Below are positions 51,694 to 61,393 of a stretch of DNA of 64,000 nucleotides, one piece after another. The stretch's first letter is position 1, and each line of letters starts with the position of its first letter. Under the pieces are notes generated by a model. That model did not search any database. It was given only the letters and a program-made list of their open reading frames with translations, and was not told where the DNA came from. Origin of the DNA: Pseudomonadota bacterium (lineage in GTDB: Bacteria > Pseudomonadota > Gammaproteobacteria > Steroidobacterales > Steroidobacteraceae); the NCBI GenBank assembly GCA_023417315.1, contig JAEZFW010000047.1, positions 38,475-102,474 on the forward strand, written 5' to 3'. The position numbers were made by a program, and so were the translations under genes.

Positions 51694-52901
51694 TGCGCGC
51701 TCGTGACTCGCTATCGATAGCCGAAGCAAGGCGCATCGCGCTCGCAGCTCAGGGATTCGCCTCCCGCGCTGCGCCGTTGCGTAACGCGAGCGCGTTCGCG
51801 AAGCTCGTCCATCATCTCGGTGTGATCCAGATCGACTCTGTGAACGTCCTGGTGCGCTCGCACTACTTGCCAGCGTTCTCGCGTCACGGTGTCTACGACC
51901 GCACTTTGCTCGAGCGCGCCGCGTACGAGCCGAAGCAACGACGTCTCTTCGAATACTGGGGCCACGAAGCGTCGTTGTTGCCGATCGACTCGCAGCCGCT
52001 GTTCAGGTGGCGGATGGAACGTGCGCGACGAGGCGAGGGCATTTGGACGCGATTGAGGCGCTTCGCCACCGAACATGCGGATGCGGTCGCCTCCGTGCTC
52101 GCGCAAGTGCGGGAGCGCCGGCCGCTCGGCGCGAGCGAGCTCGTCGATGCGGGTCGCTCGAAAGGAAGCTGGTGGGGTTGGAGTCACGGCAAGGAGATTC
52201 TCGAGTGGCTGTTCTGGACGGGGCAGGTCACGACCGCGACAAGACGCAATTTCGAGCGCGTCTACGATCTCTGCGAGCGCGTGTTGCCGCCGCGGATTGT
52301 CGCGGCACCCACACCTTCGAAGGAGGACGCGCAGCGCGCGCTCATGGATACTGCAGCACGCGCGCTCGGGGTCGCCACCGTACGAGATCTGCGCGATTAC
52401 TTTCGCCTGCCGGTCGCGGACGCTGCAGCGAGAGCGGCTGAGCTCGTCGAAGCAGGCCTATTGATGCTCATCTCGGTCGAAGGTTGGAAAGGTCATGCTT
52501 ATCTACATCGCGACGCGAGTTGCCCACGCCGCGTCGACGTCGATGCGCTGCTCTCGCCCTTCGATTCGTTGGTCTGGGAACGACAACGCACGGAGCGCTT
52601 GTTCGATTTTCACTATCGCTTAGAGATCTACACACCGCTCGAGAAGCGTATCCACGGTTACTACGTTCTGCCGTTCTTGATGGACGAACGCATCGTGGCC
52701 CGCGTCGATCTCAAATCGGATCGACAGGCGAGTGCGTTGCAGGTGCGCGGCGGCAGTCTCGAAGAGGGTCACAGTGCGGCAGAGGTCGCGCCACGATTAG
52801 CGGTGCAGCTCAGAGCATTGGCCGAATGGCTGGGGTTGGAAGACGTGCGACTGATGTCGCGTCGTGGCGAGCTGATGCGCGCGCTGCGAGGGAACGTGTA
52901 G
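51693..52901 (+). CDS. YcaQ/AlkX-type winged-helix DNA glycosylase
   Basis: A 402-residue protein of the HTH_42/YcaQ family; E. coli YcaQ unhooks DNA interstrand crosslinks. The N-terminal wHTH is followed by the catalytic QxD motif in LGVIQIDSVNVLVRSHY (near residue 45), then WGHEASLLPI near residue 90, SKGSWWGWSHGKEILEWLFW near 155 and LLSPFDSLVWERQRTERLFD near 285. It overlaps the transporter stop by one base (TAATG), implying coupling. The final NV-stop is encoded in a repeat arm. Confidence 0.88.
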   Translation: MRARDSLSIAEARRIALAAQGFASRAAPLRNASAFAKLVHHLGVIQIDSVNVLVRSHYLPAFSRHGVYDRTLLERAAYEPKQRRLFEYWGHEASLLPIDSQPLFRWRMERARRGEGIWTRLRRFATEHADAVASVLAQVRERRPLGASELVDAGRSKGSWWGWSHGKEILEWLFWTGQVTTATRRNFERVYDLCERVLPPRIVAAPTPSKEDAQRALMDTAARALGVATVRDLRDYFRLPVADAAARAAELVEAGLLMLISVEGWKGHAYLHRDASCPRRVDVDALLSPFDSLVWERQRTERLFDFHYRLEIYTPLEKRIHGYYVLPFLMDERIVARVDLKSDRQASALQVRGGSLEEGHSAAEVAPRLAVQLRALAEWLGLEDVRLMSRRGELMRALRGNV

Positions 52902-53038
52902 CGACGTGTGGACGTCAGAACGTGTAGACGTTTGAATGTGTTACGTTTGAACGAAACGAAACCTACGCAGCAGGACCCGAGGGCCGCCTTCTGACGTCTA
53001 CACGTCTACACGCCCACAGGCCTCTACACGTCTAGACG
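52894..53038. repeat. Word-arm inverted repeat, CGTCTACA type
   Basis: Left arm ACGTGTAG-CGACGTGTGGACGTCAGAA with a further CGTGTAGACG; right arm TTCTGACGTCTACACGTCTA-CACGCCCACAGG... CTCTACACGTCTAGACG. The left arm contains the ycaQ-type gene's stop codon and the right arm the stop codon of the 23-codon frame at 53032. Confidence 0.88.
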
Positions 53039-53103
53039 CTCTTGTCCTTTGCCCACCATCCGAACGCGCACGTCAGGATGAATAACAAGATGTAGAACGA
53101 CAT
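53032..53103 (-). CDS. Candidate 23-residue membrane peptide
   Basis: The frame reads MSFYILLFILTCAFGWWAKD plus KSV and a TAG stop. It has GGAG about 5 nt before the ATG on the minus strand. Composition is that of a single-pass small membrane protein: a 15-residue hydrophobic helix, a WW pair and a positively charged end. It resembles CydX/CcoQ-like accessory subunits only in style; no oxidase gene is near. Its stop codon is inside a repeat arm. Too short for gene finders. Confidence 0.4.
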   Translation of the reverse strand: MSFYILLFILTCAFGWWAKDKSV

Positions 53104-53304
53104 TTCCGCTCCGCTCGTCAGTGCCTCTTTGAATAGTTAGATGCAGAGATTCCGAAAGAGGTTCCCTACTCGAGTGTGGGGTTCGCGCGACATGAACAAT
53201 TGCCATGCGACGCCTGTCCATCCTGCGCGGCTTCCCGCATCCGCAGGAACCACTGACCAGGACAGAACGCGTCTCCATCTGAACTGTGTTCCGATCGCTT
53301 CTGA

Positions 53305-53322
53305 GTCGGGTTGAAACCCGAC
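53305..53322. repeat. Short palindrome GTCGGGTT-GA-AACCCGAC
   Basis: One of several copies of the GTCGGGTT/AACCCGAC palindrome (others near 57637, 61256, 62293, 63824 and 63940). It forms an 8-bp hairpin. Confidence 0.7.
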
Positions 53323-53326
53323 GTAC

Positions 53327-53356
53327 AACAAAAAAGCCGAGGCGGGTGCCTCGGCT
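53327..53356 (-). terminator. Intrinsic terminator of rpoD
   Basis: Stem AGCCGAGGC / GCCTCGGCT (53335-53356) followed on the minus strand by TTTTTTGTTG. It lies about 60 nt past the rpoD stop codon and should end the rpsU-yqeY-dnaG-rpoD transcripts. A single unpaired word arm (GTTCTGGCCAGCAGCCAGTG..., 53362-53405) sits between gene and terminator. Confidence 0.8.
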
Positions 53357-53416
53357 TCTTCGTTCTGGCCAGCAGCCAGTGGCCGGTTGGCCAGTTGGCT
53401 GATGGACGGGGCGGCG

Positions 53417-55309
<1,893 letters not shown>

Positions 55310-55457
55310 GACGGGGCCCTCACGGGTGTTCAGGTGCGACGGGCTAAAAAGACCGCGCAGTTTACTTGGATCACTTTTCGGGCGCCAGAGAAGCTGTCGC
55401 CCTTCTCACACATGTTAGTCGCAACTGCTGCACCGCGGTTCCTACCTCGGCGTGGAC

Positions 55458-57251
55458 TCATGGCGACCCCTGAGCCCGCATACGGAGCAAAGCCTGTAAC
55501 TCCACCTTTTCGGCCTCGCTCAAGCCTTCTCGAGCATGCTTACTCAATAAATGCTCGCGCCGCACAAAAGCTCCTTCATCCGCCAAATGACGGATGGCGC
55601 CTACCAATTCCTTGGCAGCGCCGGCTGGGTCTGGAATATGACACTCCAGCGCAGCGAGCTTCGACAGGTGCTCTACATCGGGGCGCTCGCGCCACCGTTC
55701 AAGCAGCGCCCCGGTAGTAGCACAGGGGCGCTCCTGAAGACTGTGGATCAGCTCCAGAAGCAGAGGAATGCCGGGACGATCTAGGCCCGCGATCCCGGCT
55801 GGATCGGGCACTTTGTCCGCAATTTGCGGATAGTGCACCAGCAAGTGGATGGACTGGCGCACCAGATTTCGTCGGCCCGCGCTCGCTTGGCGAGCTCCTC
55901 GGTGTTCGACCGGCCGCTCTTGGAGCGGCTCACCGCCTTTTAGTTCATCGACTCCGAGCGATTTTGCGAGCCGGCTCCGATCGATCCGCACGACTTTCGC
56001 GACCTCATCCGCCAGGAGCTCTCGATAAAGGCCCGCCGGGATGCGCTCCAGCAGGGGCTTCGCAAGCTCGCCGAGACGGGCGCGTCCATCGAGTGTTTGG
56101 ACATCCACCTGAGAGGACAGGTGTTTCAAGAAGTACTCGGACAGCGGTAACGCCTGTTGGAGCCGCGCCTCGAATCGATCTTTGCCTTCTTCACCTACCA
56201 GCGAATCCGGGTCGTGGCCGTCCGGCAAGAACAGGAACCGGATCTGCCGACCTTCTCGCACCTGACTCAGCGAATTTTCGAGCGCGCGCCACGCCGCGGC
56301 CCGTCCCGCCCGATCGCCGTCGAAACAAAACACGACCTCACTGCAGATGCGGAAGATGCGCGCGAGATGCTCGGGCGTCGTCGCGGTGCCGAGCGTCGCG
56401 ACCGCATACGTGATGCCTGCTTGATGAAGGCGAACGACGTCCATGTACCCTTCAACGACGAGAATGCGCGTCAGGGTTCGCGAGGCTTGTCGAGCTTCAT
56501 ACAAACCGTAGAGCTCCCGTCCTTTGTGGAAGAGCTCGGTCTCGGGTGAGTTCAGATACTTGGGCTCGCCTTTGTCGAGCACGCGCCCGCCGAAGCCGAG
56601 CGTGCGTCCGCGTGCATCGCGAATCGGGAACATCACGCGATCGCGGAAGCGATCGTAGTAGCCGGGCGGGCCGTCCTGCCCCTGCTTACGTTCGCGCTCG
56701 ATGATGAGCCCCACTTGCAGCAAGCGTGAACGCTCGAGCTCCGAGTTGCCCATGTGCTTGAGCAACGCATCCCACGCATCGGGTGCGTACCCGAGCGCAA
56801 ATCGCGCCGCGGTTTCGCCGGTGAGCCCGCGCTTCTTGAAGTAATCGCGTCCGCGGTCCGAATTCGAAAGCGTCCACCGATAGAACTCGTTCGCTTGATT
56901 GAGCGCGCCGAACAGCGCATCCGTTGCGGATGCGCGCGGCGCTTGCGGCTGCACCTCGCGGGGCACTTCTAACCCCACGCGCTCCGCGAGCTCCTCTACC
57001 GCCTCGACGAAGCTCAAATGATCGTGCTCCATCAGAAATCCGAGCGCCGTCCCGTGCGCCCCGCAACCGAAGCAGTGATAGAACTGCTTGTCCGGCACGA
57101 CGGTGAAGGAGGGCGTCTTCTCGCCGTGAAACGGACAACACGCCTTGAACTCCTTCCCCTGCTTCTTCAGCGGCACGCGACTGCCGATGAGCTCGACGAT
57201 ATCCGCGCGAGCGATGAGCTCGTCGATGAAGTGTTGGGGAATGCGGGACAC
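55458..57251 (-). CDS. dnaG: DNA primase
   Basis: A 597-residue primase that makes RNA primers at the replication fork. The N-terminal zinc finger is CPFHGEKTPSF...HCFGCGAHG (residues 38-65); the RNA-polymerase domain follows with YLNSPETELFHKGRELYGL; the TOPRIM core has ILVVEGYMDVVRLHQAGI and VVFCFDGDRAGRAAAWRALE near residues 270-325; the C-terminal 130 residues form the DnaB-binding domain. rpoD follows 148 nt downstream, as in the classical macromolecular synthesis operon. Confidence 0.97.
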   Translation of the reverse strand: MSRIPQHFIDELIARADIVELIGSRVPLKKQGKEFKACCPFHGEKTPSFTVVPDKQFYHCFGCGAHGTALGFLMEHDHLSFVEAVEELAERVGLEVPREVQPQAPRASATDALFGALNQANEFYRWTLSNSDRGRDYFKKRGLTGETAARFALGYAPDAWDALLKHMGNSELERSRLLQVGLIIERERKQGQDGPPGYYDRFRDRVMFPIRDARGRTLGFGGRVLDKGEPKYLNSPETELFHKGRELYGLYEARQASRTLTRILVVEGYMDVVRLHQAGITYAVATLGTATTPEHLARIFRICSEVVFCFDGDRAGRAAAWRALENSLSQVREGRQIRFLFLPDGHDPDSLVGEEGKDRFEARLQQALPLSEYFLKHLSSQVDVQTLDGRARLGELAKPLLERIPAGLYRELLADEVAKVVRIDRSRLAKSLGVDELKGGEPLQERPVEHRGARQASAGRRNLVRQSIHLLVHYPQIADKVPDPAGIAGLDRPGIPLLLELIHSLQERPCATTGALLERWRERPDVEHLSKLAALECHIPDPAGAAKELVGAIRHLADEGAFVRREHLLSKHAREGLSEAEKVELQALLRMRAQGSP

Positions 57252-57396
57252 GGATTGGCGCGCGGAATTGACGGTGACGTTCGCGAGGTGATCTACAAAG
57301 CTTAAACGGAATTTCGGGCGGCGAACGGTCAGGCGTCAATTCGGCGCGCTCGCGTTCCGTGGGAAGCCTTCGGGTCGCGAGAATCTCTCGCGAGCC

Positions 57397-57757
57397 TACG
57401 GCAAGGAAGCCTACCGGCAAGGAAGCCGTACGTGCGACGGCAAGGAAGCCCTATTGGCAGGCCAGAAGTGCGTAGAGGAAGCTGAAGCCCGTGTGACCTC
57501 GGCCGACCGGCACTACCTAATGTCCGTCACCCTCGCGAAGGCGAGGGCCCATCATAGTATTAGCCAGACTCGACTAGACGCAGGATGGATCCTCGCCTCC
57601 GCGAGGACGACGACAGGTGTCGAGTCGCTCGGCCATGTCGGGTTGAATCCCGACCTATAGGGTCCGTTCTGACCTGCCGGCAGGCTTTCGTGCCGACGCA
57701 GCTCGGCTTTCCTGCCGTTAAGCTGTCGTGCCGACGCAGCTCGGCTCTCGGCGAAGC
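57397..57757. repeat. Large composite repeat between yqeY and dnaG
   Basis: Outer word-arm element: left arm (57397-57468) of CGGCAAGGAAGCC words ending GGCCAGAA; right arm (57666-57757) from TTCTGACCTGCCGGCAGGCT with GCCGACGCAGCTCGGC words. The loop encloses a GTCACCCTCGCGAAGGCGAG-family copy (57525-57612) and a GTCGGGTT palindrome (57637-57654). A TCGCGAGA-ATC-TCTCGCGA hairpin lies just outside at 57375-57393. The whole 513-bp gap 57252-57764 has no gene. Confidence 0.8.
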
Positions 57758-57764
57758 CCAGGCG

Positions 57765-58211
57765 CTACGCGCCGAGCTTCGCCTTAATCTTGCCGCTGAC
57801 GGCGCCCATATCCGCTCGGCCTGCCGCCTGCTGCTTCACGATGCCCATCACCTTGCCCATGTCCTTGATAGATGCGGCGCCGGTGTCGGCGATCGCGGCG
57901 GCGATGATCTGATCGAGCTCGGCATCCGAGAGTTGCTCGGGGAGGTAGGACTGCAGCAGCTCGACTTCCTTCTGCTCTTTCGCGACGAGATCGTCGCGGC
58001 CGCCGCTCTGGAACTGCGCGATCGATTCTTTACGGGTCTTGATCATCTTCTCGATGACCGCGAGGACCTGCGTGTCGTCGAGCGTGATGCGCTCATCGAC
58101 TTCGCGCTGCTTGATCGCAGAAGTGATCATGCGGATCGTGCCCAAGCGCTCGCTGTCCTTCGCGCGCATGGCATTCTTCATGTCTTCGGTGATGCGGTCT
58201 TTGAGAGTCAT
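57765..58211 (-). CDS. GatB/YqeY domain protein
   Basis: A 148-residue protein of the YqeY family, related to the tRNA-binding C-terminal domain of GatB: MTLKDRITEDMKNAMRAKDS, LGTIRMITSAIKQREVDE, ESIAQFQSGGRDDLVAKEQK and a C-terminal MGKVMGIVKQQAAGRADMG. It probably binds tRNA or nucleic acid; no reaction is established. It lies between rpsU and dnaG, a position seen in several gammaproteobacteria. A word arm (CGGTAGACCGTAGGCTGTAG, 58214 onwards) sits right against its ATG. Confidence 0.92.
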   Translation of the reverse strand: MTLKDRITEDMKNAMRAKDSERLGTIRMITSAIKQREVDERITLDDTQVLAVIEKMIKTRKESIAQFQSGGRDDLVAKEQKEVELLQSYLPEQLSDAELDQIIAAAIADTGAASIKDMGKVMGIVKQQAAGRADMGAVSGKIKAKLGA

Positions 58212-58308
58212 CGGCGGTAGACCGTAGGCTGTAGCCAGAGAAGGGTCTTGCACTTCAGTCGTGAGTCACTGGAGTGCCTCGGGAGCGAGGTGAGCGGCTC
58301 CCGGATTC

Positions 58309-58333
58309 ATGAGCCGCGACCGAAGGCCGCGGC
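58309..58333 (-). other. Hairpin between rpsU and yqeY
   Basis: GAGCCGCG / CGCGGCTC-type stem (GAGCCGCGACCGAAGGCCGC and onward) directly after rpsU. It resembles in position the attenuating terminator between rpsU and dnaG in E. coli but has no T-run. Confidence 0.4.
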
Positions 58334-58344
58334 TCGGATGCACT

Positions 58345-58575
58345 TTACATCGAGCGCGCCGGACGGCTGCGCATGCCGCCGCCGATGTCGCGCGTCTGGC
58401 GCTTCATGTGGCGCTTCACGGCAGCGGCCTTCTTACGTTTCCGTTCTTGCGTCGGCTTCTCGTAGAATTCGCGCCGCCGGAGCTCGGTCAGCACCCCAGC
58501 CTTTTCGCAGGCGCGCTTGAAGCGCCGCAGGGCGGCATCGAAATACTCGTTTTCTCGGACGCGAACGCTCGGCAT
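58345..58575 (-). CDS. rpsU: 30S ribosomal protein bS21
   Basis: A 76-residue basic ribosomal protein beginning MPSVRVRENEYFDAALRRFK with RACEKAGVLTELRRREFYEK, the bS21 signature. It helps 30S subunits select messages at initiation. It is the first gene of the rpsU-yqeY-dnaG-rpoD cluster. The tail after residue 60 (GGGMRSRPARSM) is slightly longer than in E. coli. Confidence 0.97.
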   Translation of the reverse strand: MPSVRVRENEYFDAALRRFKRACEKAGVLTELRRREFYEKPTQERKRKKAAAVKRHMKRQTRDIGGGMRSRPARSM

Positions 58576-58637
58576 AGAACCTCTGACTTTTCCCTACATG
58601 GTTGGCCCGGGAAGGGGGCGTTAAGTCATAAACCTGT

Positions 58638-58668
58638 GAAAAAAGCCCGCCACTGATCAGAGGCAGGC
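58638..58668 (-). terminator. Intrinsic terminator in the rpsU leader
   Basis: On the minus strand GCCTGCC-TCTGATCAGT-GGCGGGC is followed by TTTTTTCAC. It is 63 nt upstream of the rpsU ATG and no minus-strand gene precedes it, so it either ends a short leader/sRNA or attenuates the operon. Confidence 0.65.
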
Positions 58669-58681
58669 TCAAGGGCCGGCA

Positions 58682-58710
58682 AGTTTAATGAGGGCACGAG
58701 AGAAAATCAA
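58682..58710 (-). promoter_or_regulatory. Possible sigma-70 promoter ahead of rpsU
   Basis: TTGATT (58710-58705) and TAAACT (58687-58682) separated by 17 nt on the minus strand. The start of transcription would fall just before the leader terminator, which would leave an unusually short RNA, so another promoter may be the real one. Confidence 0.3.
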
Positions 58711-58728
58711 AAAGTGCGGCCGTGAAGA

Positions 58729-58987
58729 CGGGTGACGGGCTACGGCCAGACAGATGGCAGCGGGCAACGGGCGACGGCCAGAACGGCAGAAGACCTCGGC
58801 CAGAACAGCAGATGCCCATTCTCGCCAGTGCTCAATCCAATCGCATGTAGTTTGAAACATAGTTGACGCGTCCCAATCGAAGGTACCCTCCTCGCCGTAG
58901 CCTGTAACCCGTTTTTTCTGGCCAGCAGCCCAGTACCCAGCAGCCCAGTACCCAGAGCCCAGTAGCCCATATCAGTCGCCCGTAGCC
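58729..58987. repeat. Word-arm inverted repeat, GNNGCCC type
   Basis: Left arm GGGTGACGGGCTACGGCCAG...GGGCGACGGCCAGAAC; right arm TTTTTTCTGGCCAGCAGCCC followed by CAGTACCCAGCAGCCC words to CAGTCGCCCGTAGCC. The arms pair less exactly than elsewhere. The right arm ends immediately before the tsaD ATG. Together with the rpsU leader it accounts for the 58576-58987 gap. Confidence 0.7.
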
Positions 58988-60016
58988 ATGCTTGTCCTCG
59001 GAATCGAAACCTCATGCGATGAAACCGCTGCTGCCGTGTATGACAGCGCGCGCGGTTTGCTGTCGCATCGGTTGTACAGCCAGATCGCCTTGCACGCGCA
59101 GTACGGTGGAGTGGTGCCGGAGCTGGCTTCGCGGGATCACGTCCAGAAGTTGTTGCCGCTGATCGATGAGGCCCTTGCCAATGCAGGCGCGGATGCTTCG
59201 CAGATCTCTGGAGTCGCCTACACGGCGGGCCCCGGGCTCGTCGGCGCTTTGCTCGTCGGGGCCTCGGTGGCGCGCAGTCTTGCGTTCGCGTGGGATCGCC
59301 CTGCCGTGGGTGTGCATCATCTCGAAGGCCACTTGCTCGCGCCGATGCTCGAACGGGAGGCGCCGGCGTTTCCGTTTCTCGCGCTGCTCGTCTCGGGCGG
59401 TCACACGTTGCTCGCTGAAGTGCGTGGACTCGGTGAGTACGACATCATCGGCACGTCCGTCGACGATGCCGCGGGCGAAGCCTTCGACAAGACCGCAAAG
59501 CTCTTGGGTCTTCCTTATCCGGGCGGACCCGCACTCGCGAAGCTGGCCGACACTGGGAAGCCGGGTCGATTCAAATTCCCTCGTCCCATGCTGGACCGAC
59601 CTGGGCTCGACTTCAGCTTCAGTGGCTTGAAGACAGCCGTCGTGGTCGCGACGCGCGGTCTCGAGCTCAACGATGAATCGCGTGCTGACGTCGCGCGCGA
59701 GTTCCAAGACGCCGTCGTCGACACGTTGGTCGCGAAATGCGAGCGCGCGCTGCGCCAAACGGCCTTGTCGACGCTCGTTGTCGCGGGCGGCGTGGGTGCG
59801 AATCGCAAACTGCGCGCGGAATTGACCGAGCTCGGTCGGCGTTTGCACGTGCGCGTCATGTATCCACGCCCCGAGTTCTGCACGGACAATGCCGCGATGA
59901 TCGCGTACGCTGGCTATCGACGCCTCGCCGCCGGCGAGCACGACGATCTCAAGATTCGCGCAACCGCGCGCTGGCCGCTGAGCGCGCTCAGGTCAGTAGA
60001 AGGCGATAGGGGATAG
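58988..60016 (+). CDS. tsaD: tRNA N6-threonylcarbamoyladenosine transferase subunit TsaD
   Basis: A 342-residue ASKHA-fold enzyme that attaches threonylcarbamoyl to A37 of ANN-decoding tRNAs with TsaB/TsaE. It begins LVLGIETSCDETAAAVYDS; metal-binding histidines lie in VHHLEGHLLAP near residue 110; LVSGGHTLLAE, GTSVDDAAGEAFDKTAKLLG and VAGGVGANRKLR follow. The last codons EGDRG-stop are encoded by a repeat arm. Its position next to rpsU on the opposite strand is the widely conserved arrangement. Confidence 0.97.
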   Translation: MLVLGIETSCDETAAAVYDSARGLLSHRLYSQIALHAQYGGVVPELASRDHVQKLLPLIDEALANAGADASQISGVAYTAGPGLVGALLVGASVARSLAFAWDRPAVGVHHLEGHLLAPMLEREAPAFPFLALLVSGGHTLLAEVRGLGEYDIIGTSVDDAAGEAFDKTAKLLGLPYPGGPALAKLADTGKPGRFKFPRPMLDRPGLDFSFSGLKTAVVVATRGLELNDESRADVAREFQDAVVDTLVAKCERALRQTALSTLVVAGGVGANRKLRAELTELGRRLHVRVMYPRPEFCTDNAAMIAYAGYRRLAAGEHDDLKIRATARWPLSALRSVEGDRG

Positions 60017-60172
60017 GGGATAGGGGATAGGGGATAGGCGTAGGTTCGCATTCGCGATGTCACGGTTTGAACCGGAACGCTGCGGCCTTCTACGCTATCC
60101 TCATCGGCAGACGGTTCGTGCTTTCTCCGTTCTTGCTATCCCCTATCCGCTATTCCCTATCCGCTTCTATCC
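59998..60172. repeat. Word-arm inverted repeat, ATAGGGG type (second copy)
   Basis: Left arm AGAAGGCGATAGGGGATAGG with three more ATAGGGG words, holding the tsaD stop codon (60014-60016); right arm TGCTATCCCCTATCCGCTAT-TCCCTATCCGCTTCTATCC, ending 9 nt before the folB ATG. Loop about 90 nt. Confidence 0.88.
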
Positions 60173-60181
60173 TCCCATTCC

Positions 60182-60559
60182 ATGGACAAAATCTTCCTCT
60201 CCGCCCTCTCTGTCGAATGCGTCGTCGGTATTTGGGAGTGGGAGCGGCGAGTCAAACAGACTGTGGTCATCGATCTCGAGATGGCGGCGGACATTCGCAA
60301 AGCCGCGAGCACCGATAGGATCGAAGACACGATCGACTATAAGACGGTCGCAAAACGAGTCCTCGCGTTCGTCGGCGATTCGCAATTTCATCTCGTTGAG
60401 ACATTGACGGAACGCGTTGCTGAGATCGTGATCACGGAGTTCGGCGTGAGCTGGGTCAAGGTACGCTTGAACAAGCGCGGAGCTATTCGATTTGCACGCG
60501 ATGTTGGAATCGAGATCGAGCGGCGTCGTGAGGACTATGCTGGGAGGGCTGACAGTTGA
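60182..60559 (+). CDS. folB: Dihydroneopterin aldolase
   Basis: A 125-residue folate-pathway enzyme converting 7,8-dihydroneopterin to 6-hydroxymethyl-dihydropterin and glycolaldehyde. The family pattern is clear: LSALSVECVVGIWEWERRVK at the start, TIDYKTVAKRVL near residue 57, HLVETLTERVAEIVI near 76, and VRLNKRGAIRFARDVGI at the end with the catalytic lysine. The final ADS-stop is encoded within a repeat arm. The product feeds FolK, encoded next. Confidence 0.95.
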   Translation: MDKIFLSALSVECVVGIWEWERRVKQTVVIDLEMAADIRKAASTDRIEDTIDYKTVAKRVLAFVGDSQFHLVETLTERVAEIVITEFGVSWVKVRLNKRGAIRFARDVGIEIERRREDYAGRADS

Positions 60560-60712
60560 CAGTTGACGGTTGACCGTCAGAACGATGCTGATCTGCACGG
60601 CGTTGCTTGAGCGCTTTGATACCGAAGTGGAGCGCTCTGGTATCGATTTTCCGCGACGTGGTGCGCACTCCTGCTTCTCTGGCCGTCAACCGTCAACGGT
60701 CAACCGTCAACT
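60549..60712. repeat. Word-arm inverted repeat, GTTGACG type
   Basis: Left arm CTGACAGTTGACAGTTGACG-GTTGACCGTCAGAAC contains the folB stop codon; right arm TTCTCTGGCCGTCAACCGTC-AACGGTCAACCGTCAAC. Loop about 90 nt. It is followed 5 nt later by the folK ribosome-binding site. Confidence 0.88.
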
Positions 60713-60729
60713 TATCGGAGCGAAGCGGG

Positions 60730-61239
60730 ATGCCTGATGTCTACGTCGCCGCCGGAAGTAACGTCGAGCCTGAGCGTTACCTCGCCCGCGCCCTCGAGCT
60801 GCTGAGCGCTGCGTACCCCGCCCTGCGCATCTCGCCGGCCTACCGCAACCGAGCCATCGGCTTCGAAGGCGAAGACTTCATCAATCTGGTCGTGGGCTTC
60901 ACGACCGAAGACCCCGTCACGCACGTGCGCGAACGGCTGCAGGCAATCGAATCGCAGTGCGATCGCCCACCGAACGCCCCCAAGTGGGCACCACGCACGA
61001 TGGATCTCGACATCCTGCTGTATGGCGATCTCGTGAGCAGCGAGCCGGGCTATCTATTGCCGCGCCCCGATCTACTGAAGCGCCCGTACATGCTCAAACC
61101 CCTCGCAGACATCGCGCCCGATCTCATGCATCCGACGGCGCACAAAACGATTGGGGAACTGTGGCGGGAATTTGATCAGTCGGGGCACGAGCTCGTGCCG
61201 CTCGGCCAACTGGCTGACTGGCCACTGGCAACTGGCTAG
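60730..61239 (+). CDS. folK: 6-hydroxymethyl-7,8-dihydropterin pyrophosphokinase
   Basis: A 169-residue HPPK that transfers pyrophosphate from ATP to 6-hydroxymethyl-dihydropterin, the FolB product. It opens VYVAAGSNVEPERYLARALE; FINLVVGF, RPPNAPKWAPRTMDLDILLY (the metal-binding RTMDLDIL) and LLPRPDLLKRPYMLKPLADI follow. ATG 60730 has GGAG 9 nt upstream. The C-terminal LGQLADWPLATG-stop is written by the arm of a repeat, so the native tail may have been replaced. Confidence 0.95.
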   Translation: MPDVYVAAGSNVEPERYLARALELLSAAYPALRISPAYRNRAIGFEGEDFINLVVGFTTEDPVTHVRERLQAIESQCDRPPNAPKWAPRTMDLDILLYGDLVSSEPGYLLPRPDLLKRPYMLKPLADIAPDLMHPTAHKTIGELWREFDQSGHELVPLGQLADWPLATG

Positions 61240-61381
61240 AAATAGATCGGAATGTAGGTCGGGTTTCAACCCGACAATTCTGAGTGAGCGTTCGTGCGCG
61301 CTGGTCGGAATAAATTCCGACCTACACCCAAGCTGCGAGGTATTGCTGGCCAGGTGCCAGTTGGCCAGTTGCCAGTTGGCC
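61203..61381. repeat. Word-arm inverted repeat, CCAGTTGG type, enclosing palindromes
   Basis: Left arm CGGCCAACTGGCTGACTGGC-CACTGGCAACTGGCTAG codes for the FolK tail; right arm GCTGGCCAGGTGCCAGTTGG-CCAGTTGCCAGTTGGCC. The loop has GTAGGTCGGGTTTCAACCCG (61254 on) and GGTCGGAATAAATTCCGACC. Confidence 0.85.
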
Positions 61382-61393
61382 GCGAAGCGCGGC

